DNA from: Pseudomonas batumici
GTDB lineage: Bacteria; Pseudomonadota; Gammaproteobacteria; Pseudomonadales; Pseudomonadaceae
Reading direction: 5' to 3'
Length of the DNA: 64,000 nt
Assembly (NCBI RefSeq): GCF_000820515.1
Contig: NZ_JXDG01000048.1
Location: 1-64,000, forward strand
Shown in pieces: positions 42,481 through 51,101 of the stretch. Numbering within the stretch: the stretch's first letter is position 1; every line of letters begins with the position of its first letter. The notes under the pieces are model-generated. The model saw only the letters and a program-made list of their open reading frames with translations. It searched no databases and was not told where the DNA came from. Both the position numbers and the translations under genes were made by a program.

Positions 42481-43167
42481 TCAATGCCCGACCAATGCCT
42501 TCGTGGCCTGGGCCGCCGCCTGCTCCTGACCGGCCTGGGCCAGGTCGTTGGCGGCTTTCAACCAGCGCTGCCGATCAACCTGGACCGGCAATTGCGTCGG
42601 CGCCTGGACCAGCACCGCCCAACTGCCGGCATCCTTCCAGGCCGAAGCAAAGGCCGAGAACGTGATCAGCATCCGGCGATTCATGCCCGAGCGCAGCAGG
42701 ACGGTCTGTTTGTTCCGGTTGTAACCGACCAGCACCGCATAGCGCGGGGTCGACCACACCCGGCCCTCGTTGAACCGCACCAGCACCGGATACCCGGCCG
42801 CGACCTGGGCCAGCAACGCCGACAAGTCAGGGTCCAGCGGGTACACCACCATGCCGTACTCACGCGCCAGGACCTGCATGTTTCGCTCAAGACCGTCCTC
42901 GGCGCCGGGCAATTTCAGCGGTTTCTCCAGCAACCCCGGCGTCACGCTGACGCCCTGCTGCGACAACATGCTGGCCAGGGCCATGGTACCGCCTTGATAG
43001 GCTTCGCCACGGAAGAACGGCACGGCATTGAGTTCAACCCGCTCCGGCAGACGCTGGACGTCCGGCGCAACACCGCCGGCACAACCGCCCAATCCCAGCA
43101 ACAATGCGCCCACCAGCCACAAGCGCCGCCCCGGTACCCTTTGCAAACCTGTTGATCCCTTGAACAT
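42481..43167 (-). CDS. PA2778-like C39-family lipoprotein lacking catalytic residues
   Basis: A 228-residue lipoprotein (signal ends LGLGGCAG) whose mature part aligns by pattern with C39-like cysteine peptidases of the PA2778 type: VPFFRGEAYQ at the Cys box and RYAVLVGYN at the His box. In active members these read YQCGPAALA and HYAVVVGY. Here the Cys is Gly (YQGGTMALA) and the His is Arg. The C-terminus has a single TPR-like helix pair. It is thus probably an inactive binding protein, not a peptidase. The start is uncertain (GAGTG six bases before the ATG). Confidence 0.75.
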   Translation of the reverse strand: MFKGSTGLQRVPGRRLWLVGALLLGLGGCAGGVAPDVQRLPERVELNAVPFFRGEAYQGGTMALASMLSQQGVSVTPGLLEKPLKLPGAEDGLERNMQVLAREYGMVVYPLDPDLSALLAQVAAGYPVLVRFNEGRVWSTPRYAVLVGYNRNKQTVLLRSGMNRRMLITFSAFASAWKDAGSWAVLVQAPTQLPVQVDRQRWLKAANDLAQAGQEQAAAQATKALVGH

Positions 43168-43398
43168 CTTCACTCTCTTGGTCAATCGCCAGGCCGCTCA
43201 ACACCTGGCAGGGCCCCTGATCATAGGTCGCAGGTGACCAAGGGTATAGCCTTTCGTTGCAGATTGCCTGGCGCGATAGAGCGAAATGACTGCATCCCCA
43301 CGACCTTTGGTCAATGGACTGAAACACTGCAACGTCTAGACTGGATTGGCAGGAAGACGGACGAAGTGAGTGAGCCCGAACGGGCGAAGGAGGCACTG

Positions 43399-43566
43399 AT
43401 GAGCCTTGTAGCGATCATTGTACTGTTGGTGCTCGGCTGGGTAACCGTCGCGGCGGCCATGTTATGGGGAGTCCTGAGAGTCTCCCGTCGGCATCACACC
43501 CCTGCCCTGCCTGCGCAGCCCAAATCCAGCGAAAAGTCCCAGGCCCGTACCGCCATCGCCCACTGA
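43399..43566 (+). CDS. Small single-span membrane protein
   Basis: A 55-residue protein with one transmembrane helix (VAIIVLLVLGWVTVAAAMLWGVL) and a basic, Pro-rich cytoplasmic tail (RVSRRHHTPALPAQPKSSEK). A strong GAAGGAGG lies six bases before the ATG and a perfect terminator follows 24 bases after the stop, so it is a real small gene. No function is recognised. The upstream gap of about 230 bases to the lipoprotein start has no other gene. Confidence 0.72.
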   Translation: MSLVAIIVLLVLGWVTVAAAMLWGVLRVSRRHHTPALPAQPKSSEKSQARTAIAH

Positions 43567-43590
43567 CGGACTTTCACGAAAACGCCACGA

Positions 43591-43620
43591 AAAAGGCCGC
43601 CTGAACCCAGGCGGCCTTTT
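43591..43620. terminator. Bidirectional terminator
   Basis: AAAAGGCCGCCTG and CAGGCGGCCTTTT form a perfect 13-base stem with a four-base loop. The A and T runs serve both strands, which suits its place between the small membrane protein gene and the leftward terC-like gene. Confidence 0.92.
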
Positions 43621-43636
43621 CAGCATGCGGCCAGTA

Positions 43637-44386
43637 TCAGGCTTCTGCCAGCTGACGCTTGTGCCGGGCACGTCGGGCCAGCATGTTCAAGCCTTCGATC
43701 ACCGCGGAGAAGGCCATGGCCGCGTAGACATAGCCCTTGGGCACATGGGCACCGAAACCTTCGGCAATCAGCGTCATGCCGATCATGATCAGGAAGCCCA
43801 GGGCCAGCATCACCACCGTCGGGTTGTCGTGGATGAACTTCGCCAACGGCTCGGACGCCAGCAACATCACCAGGACCGCCACCACCACCGCCACCACCAT
43901 GATCGGCAGATGCTCGGTCATGCCCACGGCCGTGATGATGCTGTCGATGGAAAAGACCATGTCGAGCATCAGGATCTGGCCGATCGCCGCCGCAAAACCG
44001 AGGGATACGCTGGCGCTGCTGTCTTCGGCCTCCTTGGCCTCGGGGTCCATGCTGTGGTGAATCTCGGTGGTGGCCTTCCACACCAGGAACAGGCCGCCGG
44101 CAATCAGGATCATGTCCTTCCAGGAGAACGCCTGGCCGAACAGCTCGATCACCGGCGCGGTGAGCTGGACGATATAGGCGATGGTGCTCAACAGGCCCAG
44201 GCGCAGGATCAGGGCCATGCCGATACCGATGCGCCGGGCCTTGGTGCGAAACTGCGCCGGCAGCTTGTTGGTCAGGATCGAAATGAAGATCAGGTTGTCG
44301 ATGCCCAGCACGATTTCCATGATGATCAGCGTCGCCAGGGCAATCCAGGCGGTGGGGCTGACGGCGAGTTGCAACAGGTATTCCAT
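43637..44386 (-). CDS. TerC-family membrane protein
   Basis: A 249-residue protein with about seven helices. The two acidic motifs of the TerC family are in EIVLGIDNLIFI near residue 30 and MLDMVFSIDSIITAVG near 145, which likely bind metal ions. TerC-type proteins act in manganese export or tellurite resistance. A yybP-ykoY-type riboswitch was looked for upstream and is not evident. The gene is divergent from a nhaR-type gene, suggesting it may be that regulator's target. Confidence 0.9.
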   Translation of the reverse strand: MEYLLQLAVSPTAWIALATLIIMEIVLGIDNLIFISILTNKLPAQFRTKARRIGIGMALILRLGLLSTIAYIVQLTAPVIELFGQAFSWKDMILIAGGLFLVWKATTEIHHSMDPEAKEAEDSSASVSLGFAAAIGQILMLDMVFSIDSIITAVGMTEHLPIMVVAVVVAVLVMLLASEPLAKFIHDNPTVVMLALGFLIMIGMTLIAEGFGAHVPKGYVYAAMAFSAVIEGLNMLARRARHKRQLAEA

Positions 44387-44512
44387 GCTTCAGTCCTGAT
44401 TCCGGGGTGAGGCGGCCACGTGCTGGCCCACCGATAGCAACGCATTCTAGGGAAGCAGACACTTCAGTAAAATTCGTATTTTTAAGCGCTATACTTCGGT
44501 TTTAACGAACTG

Positions 44513-45427
44513 ATGTCATCCATGCTCAACTATCGCCAGCTTCACTATTTCTGGGTCGTGGCCAGAACCGGCAGCATTGCCAGGGCCTGCGAGCAGTTGA
44601 ACCTGACACCGCAGACCATCAGTGGCCAGATCAGCCTGCTGGAACAGACCTTTGACGTGGAGTTGTTTCGCAAGGTCGGGCGGCAGTTGGAACTGACCGA
44701 GGCCGGGCGCCGGGTCCTGCCCTACGCCGAACAGATGTTCCAACTGGGCAACGAACTGGAAGCAATGCTGCGGACCCAGCCGAACGAACAGCAGCGGCTG
44801 CTGCGGGTCGGGGTTGCGGATGTGGTGCCCAAATCCATCGTCTACCGCCTGATCGCGCCGACCATGGAGCTGGATGAGCCGATCCGTATCACCTGCCGCG
44901 AAGACAAGCTCGAACGCCTGCTCGCCGACCTGGCGATCCAGCGCCTGGACCTGGTGATTTCCGACAGCCCCATGCCCAGCCACTTGGACATCAAGGGCTA
45001 CAGCCGGAAACTGGGGGAATGCGGGATCAGCTTTTTTGCCACGGCCTCATTGGCAGCGCGGCATGCCGATGATTTTCCGCGCTGCCTGCACGGCGCACCG
45101 CTGCTGATTCCCGGGCAGGAAAGCGTGGTTCGCAGCCGCCTCCTGCGTTGGTTCGCCGAACAGCAACTGCATCCGAGGATAGTCGGTGAGTTCGACGACA
45201 GCGCCCTGATGCAGGCGTTCGGCCAATCCGGCAGCGGGATCTTCATCGCACCGAGCGTGATCGCCGAGGAAGTGTGCCGGCAGTACGGCGTCGAACTGAT
45301 CGGCCAGACAGAGGCGGTGAGCGAGTCGTTCTACGCGATCTCGGTGGAACGCAAGGTCAAGCACCCCGGCATTGTCGCCATCACCGAGGGGGCTCGACGC
45401 GAGCTCTTCACGACACTGGAAGACTAA
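44513..45427 (+). CDS. nhaR: LysR-type regulator, NhaR family
   Basis: A 304-residue LysR regulator. Its N-terminus (LNYRQLHYFWVVARTGSIARA) and HTH (LNLTPQTISGQISLLEQ) are very near E. coli NhaR. NhaR senses Na+ and pH and activates the nhaA antiporter gene. No antiporter is beside it here; the divergent terC-like gene is the nearest candidate target. An in-frame ATG nine bases later is also possible. Its stop overlaps the end of the convergent MFS gene by four bases. Confidence 0.88.
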   Translation: MSSMLNYRQLHYFWVVARTGSIARACEQLNLTPQTISGQISLLEQTFDVELFRKVGRQLELTEAGRRVLPYAEQMFQLGNELEAMLRTQPNEQQRLLRVGVADVVPKSIVYRLIAPTMELDEPIRITCREDKLERLLADLAIQRLDLVISDSPMPSHLDIKGYSRKLGECGISFFATASLAARHADDFPRCLHGAPLLIPGQESVVRSRLLRWFAEQQLHPRIVGEFDDSALMQAFGQSGSGIFIAPSVIAEEVCRQYGVELIGQTEAVSESFYAISVERKVKHPGIVAITEGARRELFTTLED

Positions 45428-46578
45428 GCGTAGACCGTACGGGATTTGGCACCCATCAGCGCCAGCGCCAGCAGGATCGACAGCAGGATAAAGCCGGCGG
45501 CGGCAAAACCGAGGCTGCCCAGGCCCAGGTTGTCGATCACCCGACCGCCGACCATTGCCCCCAGGCCAATCCCCAGGTTGCCACCGGCAATGTTCAGCGA
45601 CGCCGCGAAGGCCGGCGCATGGGGCGCGGCCTTCATCAGGCGCACATGGCTGACCAGGAACAGGGCCGCCTGGGTCACGCCCCAGACGCCCAGGGCGGCC
45701 GCCAGGCCAAGGATAGAGTGAATGCTCGGCACCAGGGCCACCATGCCACCGATCATGAAGGCGCAGAACACCATCGAAGCGATCAGCGGATGGCGATCGA
45801 CCATGCGCCCGCCCAGGGAGTTGCCGATCAGCCCCACCGCACCGAAGCCCATCAGGCACCAGCCGACCACCGTACCGTTGAAACCGGCCAGGCGCTCGAG
45901 GATATCGGCCAGGTAGGTGTAGGCCGTGAACATGCCGCAGAACACCAGGATCGACAACAGCACATGGCCGATCATCAGCGGACGACGCAGGATGCCGAAC
46001 TGCGAACGCAAGGACACTTGCTCCAGGTGCAGGCGCGTGGCCGGCAGGTAGCACCAGAGCAGCAGGGCCTTGATCATGGCCACCCCCGCCAGGATCGCAA
46101 AGGCGCTGCGCCAGCCCCAGGCGTCGGAGATCAAGGTGCCGACGGGAATTCCGAACACCGTCGCACAGACGATGCCGAAACCGATCTTCTCGATCGCACG
46201 CCCGGCGTAGTCGGGGCCGACGATGTCCACCGCCGTTTCACTGGCCAGGGCCCAGAAGACCGGGAGCCCCAGCGCCGGCAGCAGGCGGGCGATGGCCATG
46301 ACGCCGATATTCGGTGCCAGCGCCGCCAGGGTGTTGGCCAGGCCGAACATCACCAGGATGGTGATGAACAGGCGCCGGCGTTCGAAACGCGAAAAGTACG
46401 CGGTCAGGAAGGGTCCGAACGCGGCGACGGTAAAGGCGAACAAAGTCACCAGCAAGCCCGCCTGGGGAATGCTGACGTCAAGGTCACGGGCAATCGACGG
46501 CAGCAGGCCGACAATGACGAACTCCGTCGTCAGCACGGTGAATCCGGCGGCTGACAACAGCAGGATGGGCAACAACAT
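45424..46578 (-). CDS. MFS transporter, DHA1 type (AraJ/YdhP-like)
   Basis: A 384-residue 12-helix transporter of the drug:H+ antiporter-1 group. The N-terminus LLSAAGFTVLTTEFVIVGLLP is typical of AraJ-type proteins, and RFERRRLF stands for the first-loop motif. Likely an exporter of sugars, purines or small drugs. The ATG is preceded by GGAG seven to ten bases away. It is convergent with nhaR and its promoter lies in the AT-poor gap next to the REPIN. Confidence 0.88.
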   Translation of the reverse strand: MLLPILLLSAAGFTVLTTEFVIVGLLPSIARDLDVSIPQAGLLVTLFAFTVAAFGPFLTAYFSRFERRRLFITILVMFGLANTLAALAPNIGVMAIARLLPALGLPVFWALASETAVDIVGPDYAGRAIEKIGFGIVCATVFGIPVGTLISDAWGWRSAFAILAGVAMIKALLLWCYLPATRLHLEQVSLRSQFGILRRPLMIGHVLLSILVFCGMFTAYTYLADILERLAGFNGTVVGWCLMGFGAVGLIGNSLGGRMVDRHPLIASMVFCAFMIGGMVALVPSIHSILGLAAALGVWGVTQAALFLVSHVRLMKAAPHAPAFAASLNIAGGNLGIGLGAMVGGRVIDNLGLGSLGFAAAGFILLSILLALALMGAKSRTVYA

Positions 46579-46673
46579 GAATCACTCCAGAAACGACAAC
46601 GCCAGCGATAGCCCGAAGGCCCGCTGAATAAGAGGTGCAAACAGAGGGGAAGCGATCACTGTAACAGAAGGTG

Positions 46674-46836
46674 TGTGGCGAGCGGGCTTGTCGGAACGCC
46701 GCACCGCCGCGCTGGGGCGCGAAGCGGCCCTAAAACCGGCGAGTGCGGCCTATCAGACAGACCGAGGTGACCGGTTTTGCGACTGCTTCGCAGCTGAGCG
46801 CGGCGGTGCGGCGTTCCGACAAGCCCGCTCGCCACA
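46674..46836. repeat. 163-bp REPIN-type element with 40-bp perfect inverted arms
   Basis: The left arm begins TGTGGCGAGCGGGCTTGTCG and runs 40 bases to 46713; it returns as an exact reverse complement at 46797-46836. Inside, CGAAGC...AAAACCGG and CCGGTTTT...GCTTCG form a second, imperfect inverted pair. No transposase is encoded. It lies in the 295-base gap between the MFS and DUF1993 genes, which has nothing else. Confidence 0.88.
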
Positions 46837-46873
46837 AAATTACCAGCAAGTCAGAGGTGAACCGGCAACGAAA

Positions 46874-47383
46874 TCAGAACGCGCCCATGTAGTCACGCTT
46901 GCCGATTTCCACGCCGTTGTGGCGCAGGATCGCGTAGGCAGTGGTCACGTGGAAGAAGAACTGCGGCAGGCCGTAGGTCAGCAGGTAGGCCTGGCCACTG
47001 AAGCGCTTCTCTTTCGGGGTGCCCGGACGGGTCACGATCTCGATGCCTTCATTGCCGTCGATCTGTGCCGCAGTGATGCTGTCGAGGTGAGCCAGCACCT
47101 TGCTGATCAACGCCTGCAATTCGGCGAAAGTGGTTTCGGTGTCCGGGTAGGACGGCACTTCGATCTTGGCCAGACGCGAGGAAACGCCCTTGGCGAAATC
47201 GACCGCGATCTGCACCTGACGGTTCAGCGGGAACATGTCAGGGGCCAGGCGGGCTTGTACGAAAACGCTCGGATCGATGTTCTTCGCCGCCGCGTGGGCT
47301 TCGGCCTTGTTCAGAACGTCGCTCAAGGCATTGAGCATTTGTTTGAAAACCGGAATGGAAGCTGCGTACAGGGAAATGGTCAT
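46874..47383 (-). CDS. DUF1993-family protein
   Basis: A 169-residue cytoplasmic protein matching the DUF1993 pattern (SLYAASIPVFKQMLNALSDVL at the start; ARLAPDMFPLNRQVQIAVDFAKG; a final helix before YLLTYGLPQFFFHVTTAYAIL and RHNGVEIGKRDYMG). The fold is a DinB-like four-helix bundle in related families. The ATG with GAGA upstream is chosen; a longer reading would start in the leader. Function unknown. Confidence 0.88.
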   Translation of the reverse strand: MTISLYAASIPVFKQMLNALSDVLNKAEAHAAAKNIDPSVFVQARLAPDMFPLNRQVQIAVDFAKGVSSRLAKIEVPSYPDTETTFAELQALISKVLAHLDSITAAQIDGNEGIEIVTRPGTPKEKRFSGQAYLLTYGLPQFFFHVTTAYAILRHNGVEIGKRDYMGAF

Positions 47384-47513
47384 GAGGATCTCGCAGTGAA
47401 AATGGCAGGAGTGAAGCCGGACGATTATAGCCAGGGTGAAGCTCATCGCGGCTTGTCTTTTTACGGGTGAAGGCCCTACGCTGGTGACCTTTCTATGCAA
47501 AGGGAAACGCACA

Positions 47514-48161
47514 ATGGGCAGCGAGCAAGAGACTTCCGTCGATCAACCCCAGTTGAACAGCACGGAAATCCGCATCCTGGGCTCCCTGATCGAAAAACAG
47601 GCCACCAGCCCGGAAACCTATCCCCTGACCCTCAATGCCCTGGTCCTGGCCTGCAACCAGAAAACCAGCCGCGAGCCCGTGACCAACCTCAGCCAGGGCC
47701 AGGTCGGCCAGAGCCTGCGGGCCCTGGAAGGCCGCGGTTTCACTCGCCTGGTGATGGGCAGCCGCGCCGACCGCTGGGAACATCGGGTCGACAAGACGCT
47801 GGAACTGGTGCCGGCCCAGGTCGTGTTGATCGGCCTGCTGTTCCTGCGGGGTCCGCAAACGGTCAACGAACTGTTAACCCGCAGCAGCCGGATGCATGAT
47901 TTCGAAGACAGCGAGCAGGTCGTGCACCAGCTGGAGCGCCTGATTGCCCGCGGCCTGGCCCTGCTGATTCCACGCCAGTCCGGGCAGCGGGAAGACCGCT
48001 ACACCCACGCCCTGGGCGACCCGGCGGATATCGAGGCGATCCTCGCGGCCCGTCAGCAAGGACCGGAACGCAGTGCGACCGGCGCCGTGTCCGTGGAGCG
48101 CATCGAAGAACTGGAAGCGCGGATCACGGCGCTTGAAGAGCGTCTGGCGCGGTTGGAGTAA
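47514..48161 (+). CDS. YceH-family protein (DUF480)
   Basis: A 215-residue protein of the YceH family, two winged-helix domains in tandem. The start NSTEIRILGSLIEKQATSPE with TYPLTLNALVLACNQKTSR is characteristic. The C-terminus is a short coiled coil (RIEELEARITALEERLARLE). The ATG has AAAGGG ten bases upstream; an earlier in-frame start is not supported. The function is not settled; the fold suggests DNA or protein binding. Confidence 0.9.
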   Translation: MGSEQETSVDQPQLNSTEIRILGSLIEKQATSPETYPLTLNALVLACNQKTSREPVTNLSQGQVGQSLRALEGRGFTRLVMGSRADRWEHRVDKTLELVPAQVVLIGLLFLRGPQTVNELLTRSSRMHDFEDSEQVVHQLERLIARGLALLIPRQSGQREDRYTHALGDPADIEAILAARQQGPERSATGAVSVERIEELEARITALEERLARLE

Positions 48162-48176
48162 CCCGCCCGCAGGTCT

Positions 48177-48995
48177 TCAACTGCGCGCAAACGCCACGGC
48201 TTTCTGGAACTGCTCCTCGCCAGGCCGCACGCCGGTGTACAGCACGAACTGTTCCAGCGCCTGGATGGCAATGACCTCGAGCCCGGTGATCACATGCTTG
48301 CCCTGGGCCCTGCCCCGCAGAATCAGCGGGGTTTCCGAGGGCACCGCGACCACGTCGAACAGCGTCTCGGCGGCGTCCACCGCCGCGGCCTCGAACGCCA
48401 ATTGATCCGCCTCAGGACCACCGCTCATGCCGATCGGCGTGACATTGACCAGCATCCGTGGGCGCAACGCCCCCAATTGCGCCTGCCATTCATAGCCGCA
48501 ATTCTGTGCCAGCGCCCGGCCCGCCACTTCGTTGCGGGCCACTATCACGCCATTGCGGTAACCACCGTCGCGCAGGGCCGACGCCACGGCCTTGGCCATG
48601 CCACCGCTGCCCTGCAGCGCAAAGGTGATGTCCTTGGGCACCGCATGGCTGTCGAGCAGCTGCGCAATGGCGATGTAGTCGGTGTTGTAGGCCTTCAGAT
48701 AGCCGGCGGTGTTGACGATGGTATTGATGGACTGGATCGCCGCGGCGGACGCATCCAACTCATCCACCAGGGCGATGCACGCTTCCTTGAACGGCATCGA
48801 CACCCCGCAGCCACGAATGCCCAGGGCCCGGATCCCAGCGACCGCACCGGGCAGGTCCTGGCTGCTGAACGCCTTGTAGTAAAAGTTCAGCCCTAGTTGT
48901 TCATAAAGGTGATTGTGGAAACGCAAGCCGAAATTCCCGGGGCGCCCCGACAACGACATGCACAATTGGGTGTCTTTGTTGGGGTTCATCTGCAT
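48177..48995 (-). CDS. Shikimate 5-dehydrogenase-like protein (AroE-like)
   Basis: A 272-residue protein of the shikimate/quinate dehydrogenase family. The substrate Ser pair is in SLSGRPGNF, the catalytic Lys in GVSMPFKEACIAL, the Asp in AYNTDYIAI, and the NADP loop in LQGSGGMAKAVASAL with VARNE. It differs from housekeeping AroE in the first motif (SLSGRP instead of SxSP), so it is probably a paralog with another substrate. AGGAGA precedes the ATG. It stands alone and is convergent with yceH. Confidence 0.85.
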   Translation of the reverse strand: MQMNPNKDTQLCMSLSGRPGNFGLRFHNHLYEQLGLNFYYKAFSSQDLPGAVAGIRALGIRGCGVSMPFKEACIALVDELDASAAAIQSINTIVNTAGYLKAYNTDYIAIAQLLDSHAVPKDITFALQGSGGMAKAVASALRDGGYRNGVIVARNEVAGRALAQNCGYEWQAQLGALRPRMLVNVTPIGMSGGPEADQLAFEAAAVDAAETLFDVVAVPSETPLILRGRAQGKHVITGLEVIAIQALEQFVLYTGVRPGEEQFQKAVAFARS

Positions 48996-49251
48996 GTTTC
49001 ATCTCCTGATGGGTGTTTTCGGACAAATGGGATTAGGCATTTACCCAACTTTCGTCGATCATAGCCACTCGCTGAAAGGCTCTGGCACCTGCCTCGGACA
49101 CCTGTAAAGAAGCCGCGCCACGAGCCTTACACAAAATTTACTCAACGGCTTCGCAATTTTTCGAAAAGTCGTTGTCATAGAAGTATCCCCGCGACAGTCC
49201 TTGAGTCTATTGCAGACAACAAGCGCTGGGGTTGGAACCCGAGGAATAATC

Positions 49252-49590
49252 ATGATTCGCACAATTCCCAAGATAGCCTTGCTCGTTGGTGCACTCGCTG
49301 TCGCAGGTCAGGCCTCTGCCCACGGCGGTGGTGGTTGGGTTGGCCCTGCCTTGTTGGGTGGCGTGATCGGTGGAGCCATCGTCGGTTCGATGGTCTCTCG
49401 CCCGGCTTACGTCGAGCAGCCGGTGTATGTACAACCGGCTCCGGTCTACGTGCAACAGCCGCCTCCGGTCTATGTCCAACCCGCACCGGTCTATGTCCAG
49501 CCGGCTCCCGTCTACGTCCAGGGTGGTTACTATGGCCGTCCGGTGTACTACGAACACCGGCATCATTGGCACGACGGCCCACGCTGGTAA
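49252..49590 (+). CDS. Secreted Pro/Val/Tyr repeat protein
   Basis: A 112-residue protein with a signal peptide (cleavage after GQASA), a Gly-rich segment with a glycine-zipper-like run (LLGGVIGGAIVGSMV), and then six or so PVYVQPAP/PVYVQQP repeats. It ends with a His/Tyr-rich tail (YYEHRHHWHDGPRW). The repeats suggest an extended surface-exposed or metal-binding stalk. GAGGAAT stands before the ATG. Function unknown. The 250-base gap before it holds no gene. Confidence 0.8.
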   Translation: MIRTIPKIALLVGALAVAGQASAHGGGGWVGPALLGGVIGGAIVGSMVSRPAYVEQPVYVQPAPVYVQQPPPVYVQPAPVYVQPAPVYVQGGYYGRPVYYEHRHHWHDGPRW

Positions 49591-49608
49591 TCGACAGTCG
49601 CAATACCC

Positions 49609-49640
49609 AGGCCCTGCTCGCAAGAGTGGGGCTTTTTTTT
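49609..49640 (+). terminator. Intrinsic terminator
   Basis: AGGCCCTGCTC and GAGTGGGGCTT form an 11-base stem with two or three G-U pairs and a GCAA loop, followed by a run of T residues on the plus strand. It ends the PVYVQ-repeat gene. Confidence 0.85.
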
Positions 49641-49809
49641 GCGATGTCTGAATTACACCCTCAAAGGTCGCAGGCAAGACACCCGCCCACCCTCGATAAA
49701 AGGCATGATGTAACCTGTCGTCGCCCAGGACGGGCGTTAATACGACTGTCATATTTATGCCATACCTGATCAGCAAGATCAGGCTAAATGATAAGAACAA
49801 GGACGCGCC

Positions 49810-50004
49810 ATGCCTACACAGCACCCACATCGCACCGCTGGACTCTGCACCTCGAGCAAGGTCTACAGCGCCCTCACCGAACTCAAGCAGCTCGAAGGCC
49901 ACCGCACGGCCAAATTTCTCTCGTTGCTGGCCGAAAACCTGGTCCGCAAGGGGCTGCTCAATGAGCAGGAAGTGCTGAAGATGCTGGATCAGGTCGTCGA
50001 CTGA
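49810..50004 (+). CDS. Small cytoplasmic protein, hypothetical
   Basis: A 64-residue protein without signal or membrane segment; mostly helical (SALTELKQLEGHRTAKFLSLLAENLVRKGLLNEQEVLKMLDQVV). AAGGACG lies six bases before the ATG. The last 30 residues look like a helix-turn-helix-like or SHOCT-like pair of short helices. It has its own leader of about 170 bases after the previous terminator. No function recognised. Confidence 0.7.
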   Translation: MPTQHPHRTAGLCTSSKVYSALTELKQLEGHRTAKFLSLLAENLVRKGLLNEQEVLKMLDQVVD

Positions 50005-50117
50005 CGTCCCCCTCTTTACCGCCTGTCGATCTCGTCGATGTCCACTATCGAGCGCGATGATTTTCCTCGAACACGGTCGGGCCTATAAGGTAGCTCCATA
50101 GATCGATGGAGGTCCTC

Positions 50118-50300
50118 ATGGCCAAGGTTCAAATCATGTCCGTTATCGGCAGCGCCGTTCCCGCCTCGCTCAGAGAGCTGGGTCTGCTCGCCTGCTGGTA
50201 CCTGGTCCGAGACGGTGTCCCCGTCAGCGGACCGTTCACCTCACTGCCGGCGGCCAAGGCTTCGTCGCAAAGCCTGGACCTGCATGCCCTGAGCGCCTGA
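50118..50300 (+). CDS. Small protein, hypothetical
   Basis: A 60-residue protein with a strong site (GGAGGTCCTC) right before the ATG and an intrinsic terminator about 45 bases after the stop, which together support a real gene. The middle (ELGLLACWYLVRDGVPVSGPFTSLPAAKA) resembles short proteins that fold as a single beta-hairpin and helix. No known family was recognised. Confidence 0.65.
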   Translation: MAKVQIMSVIGSAVPASLRELGLLACWYLVRDGVPVSGPFTSLPAAKASSQSLDLHALSA

Positions 50301-50345
50301 CCGCGCCAAGATTCCCGAAACGTGCGTTGCTCCGCACACCCCTTT

Positions 50346-50370
50346 GCCCGCACTCGTTGCGGGCTTTTTT
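50346..50370 (+). terminator. Intrinsic terminator
   Basis: GCCCGCA and TGCGGGC form a seven-base stem with a five-base loop, followed by six T residues. It ends the small gene upstream and lies just before the stop of the leftward membrane protein gene. Confidence 0.9.
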
Positions 50371-50385
50371 ATGGGCTCGCGCGCA

Positions 50386-50946
50386 TCAGCCGCGCTCGGC
50401 CAGTGCGGCATTGACCTGGGCACGATGGGTGAGCTTCTGCAGGCGCTTTTCCAGCTCGATCATCACCACGCGGTCGCTGCGCCCACTTTCCAGCTCATCG
50501 ATCAGCGCCTGGGTCACCTGGCGCAGTTCGTGATTGATGACGATCCGATCGTCGTTCAGGTCATGCTTGTGCGACTCGAACAGACGGTGCAGGAAATCCT
50601 CGAGGTTGCGCTGGCAGCGATGTCGATCCGTGGCCCGCAAGTGAGCCAGATTGGCACTGATGCGTCCCAGCAGATCCAGCAGCTCGATGCCGAAATAGTG
50701 CAGCCGCCGCGCATAGCCCACGTCGTGTTCACGGCGTTGCTTACGCTGTTCCTGGAACTCCTGCTTGCGCTGGATCGCCGGCACACTGATGGCCATCATC
50801 AGGCCAACAATCAAGCCCACCGCCTGGACCCAGCCATACCAGTCCGCCGATTTCGGAAAAAATGCAAATCCCAGCAACAGGACCGCCACCATCCCCGCCC
50901 AGGCCACCATAGGCAGGTAATCCCTGCTGATCAAACTCTTCGGCAT
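50386..50946 (-). CDS. Membrane protein with cytoplasmic coiled coil, hypothetical
   Basis: A 186-residue protein with two N-terminal transmembrane helices (AWAGMVAVLLLGFAFF and WVQAVGLIVGLMMAISVPAI) and a charged helical cytoplasmic part of about 125 residues. The latter is Arg/His-rich near the membrane (RKQEFQEQRKQRREHD). No catalytic motif is seen. It could be a small anchored regulator. The 5' end borders the region that holds an integrase fragment. Confidence 0.7.
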   Translation of the reverse strand: MPKSLISRDYLPMVAWAGMVAVLLLGFAFFPKSADWYGWVQAVGLIVGLMMAISVPAIQRKQEFQEQRKQRREHDVGYARRLHYFGIELLDLLGRISANLAHLRATDRHRCQRNLEDFLHRLFESHKHDLNDDRIVINHELRQVTQALIDELESGRSDRVVMIELEKRLQKLTHRAQVNAALAERG

Positions 50947-51101
50947 TGCCGGACTCCTGAGTCATTGGATTGCCCCGATGCTAATCGGTGCACAAGGTTG
51001 GCACCACAACATGTCAAGCCGGATACACAATCAGGCGCTGCAGCCCTGAAAATAAGGGCTGCCATCCATACAACCGCCGCCCTACCTGAGCTAAAATATG
51101 T

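Noticed and set aside
44387..44512. A manganese (yybP-ykoY) riboswitch before the terC-like gene
   Set aside because: The leader is short and AT-rich with no sign of the conserved stems; the element could not be found.
49335..49590. Direct repeats in the PVYVQPAP gene as a CRISPR or satellite array
   Set aside because: The repeats are codon-phased and imperfect, without spacers, and are explained by the repetitive protein.
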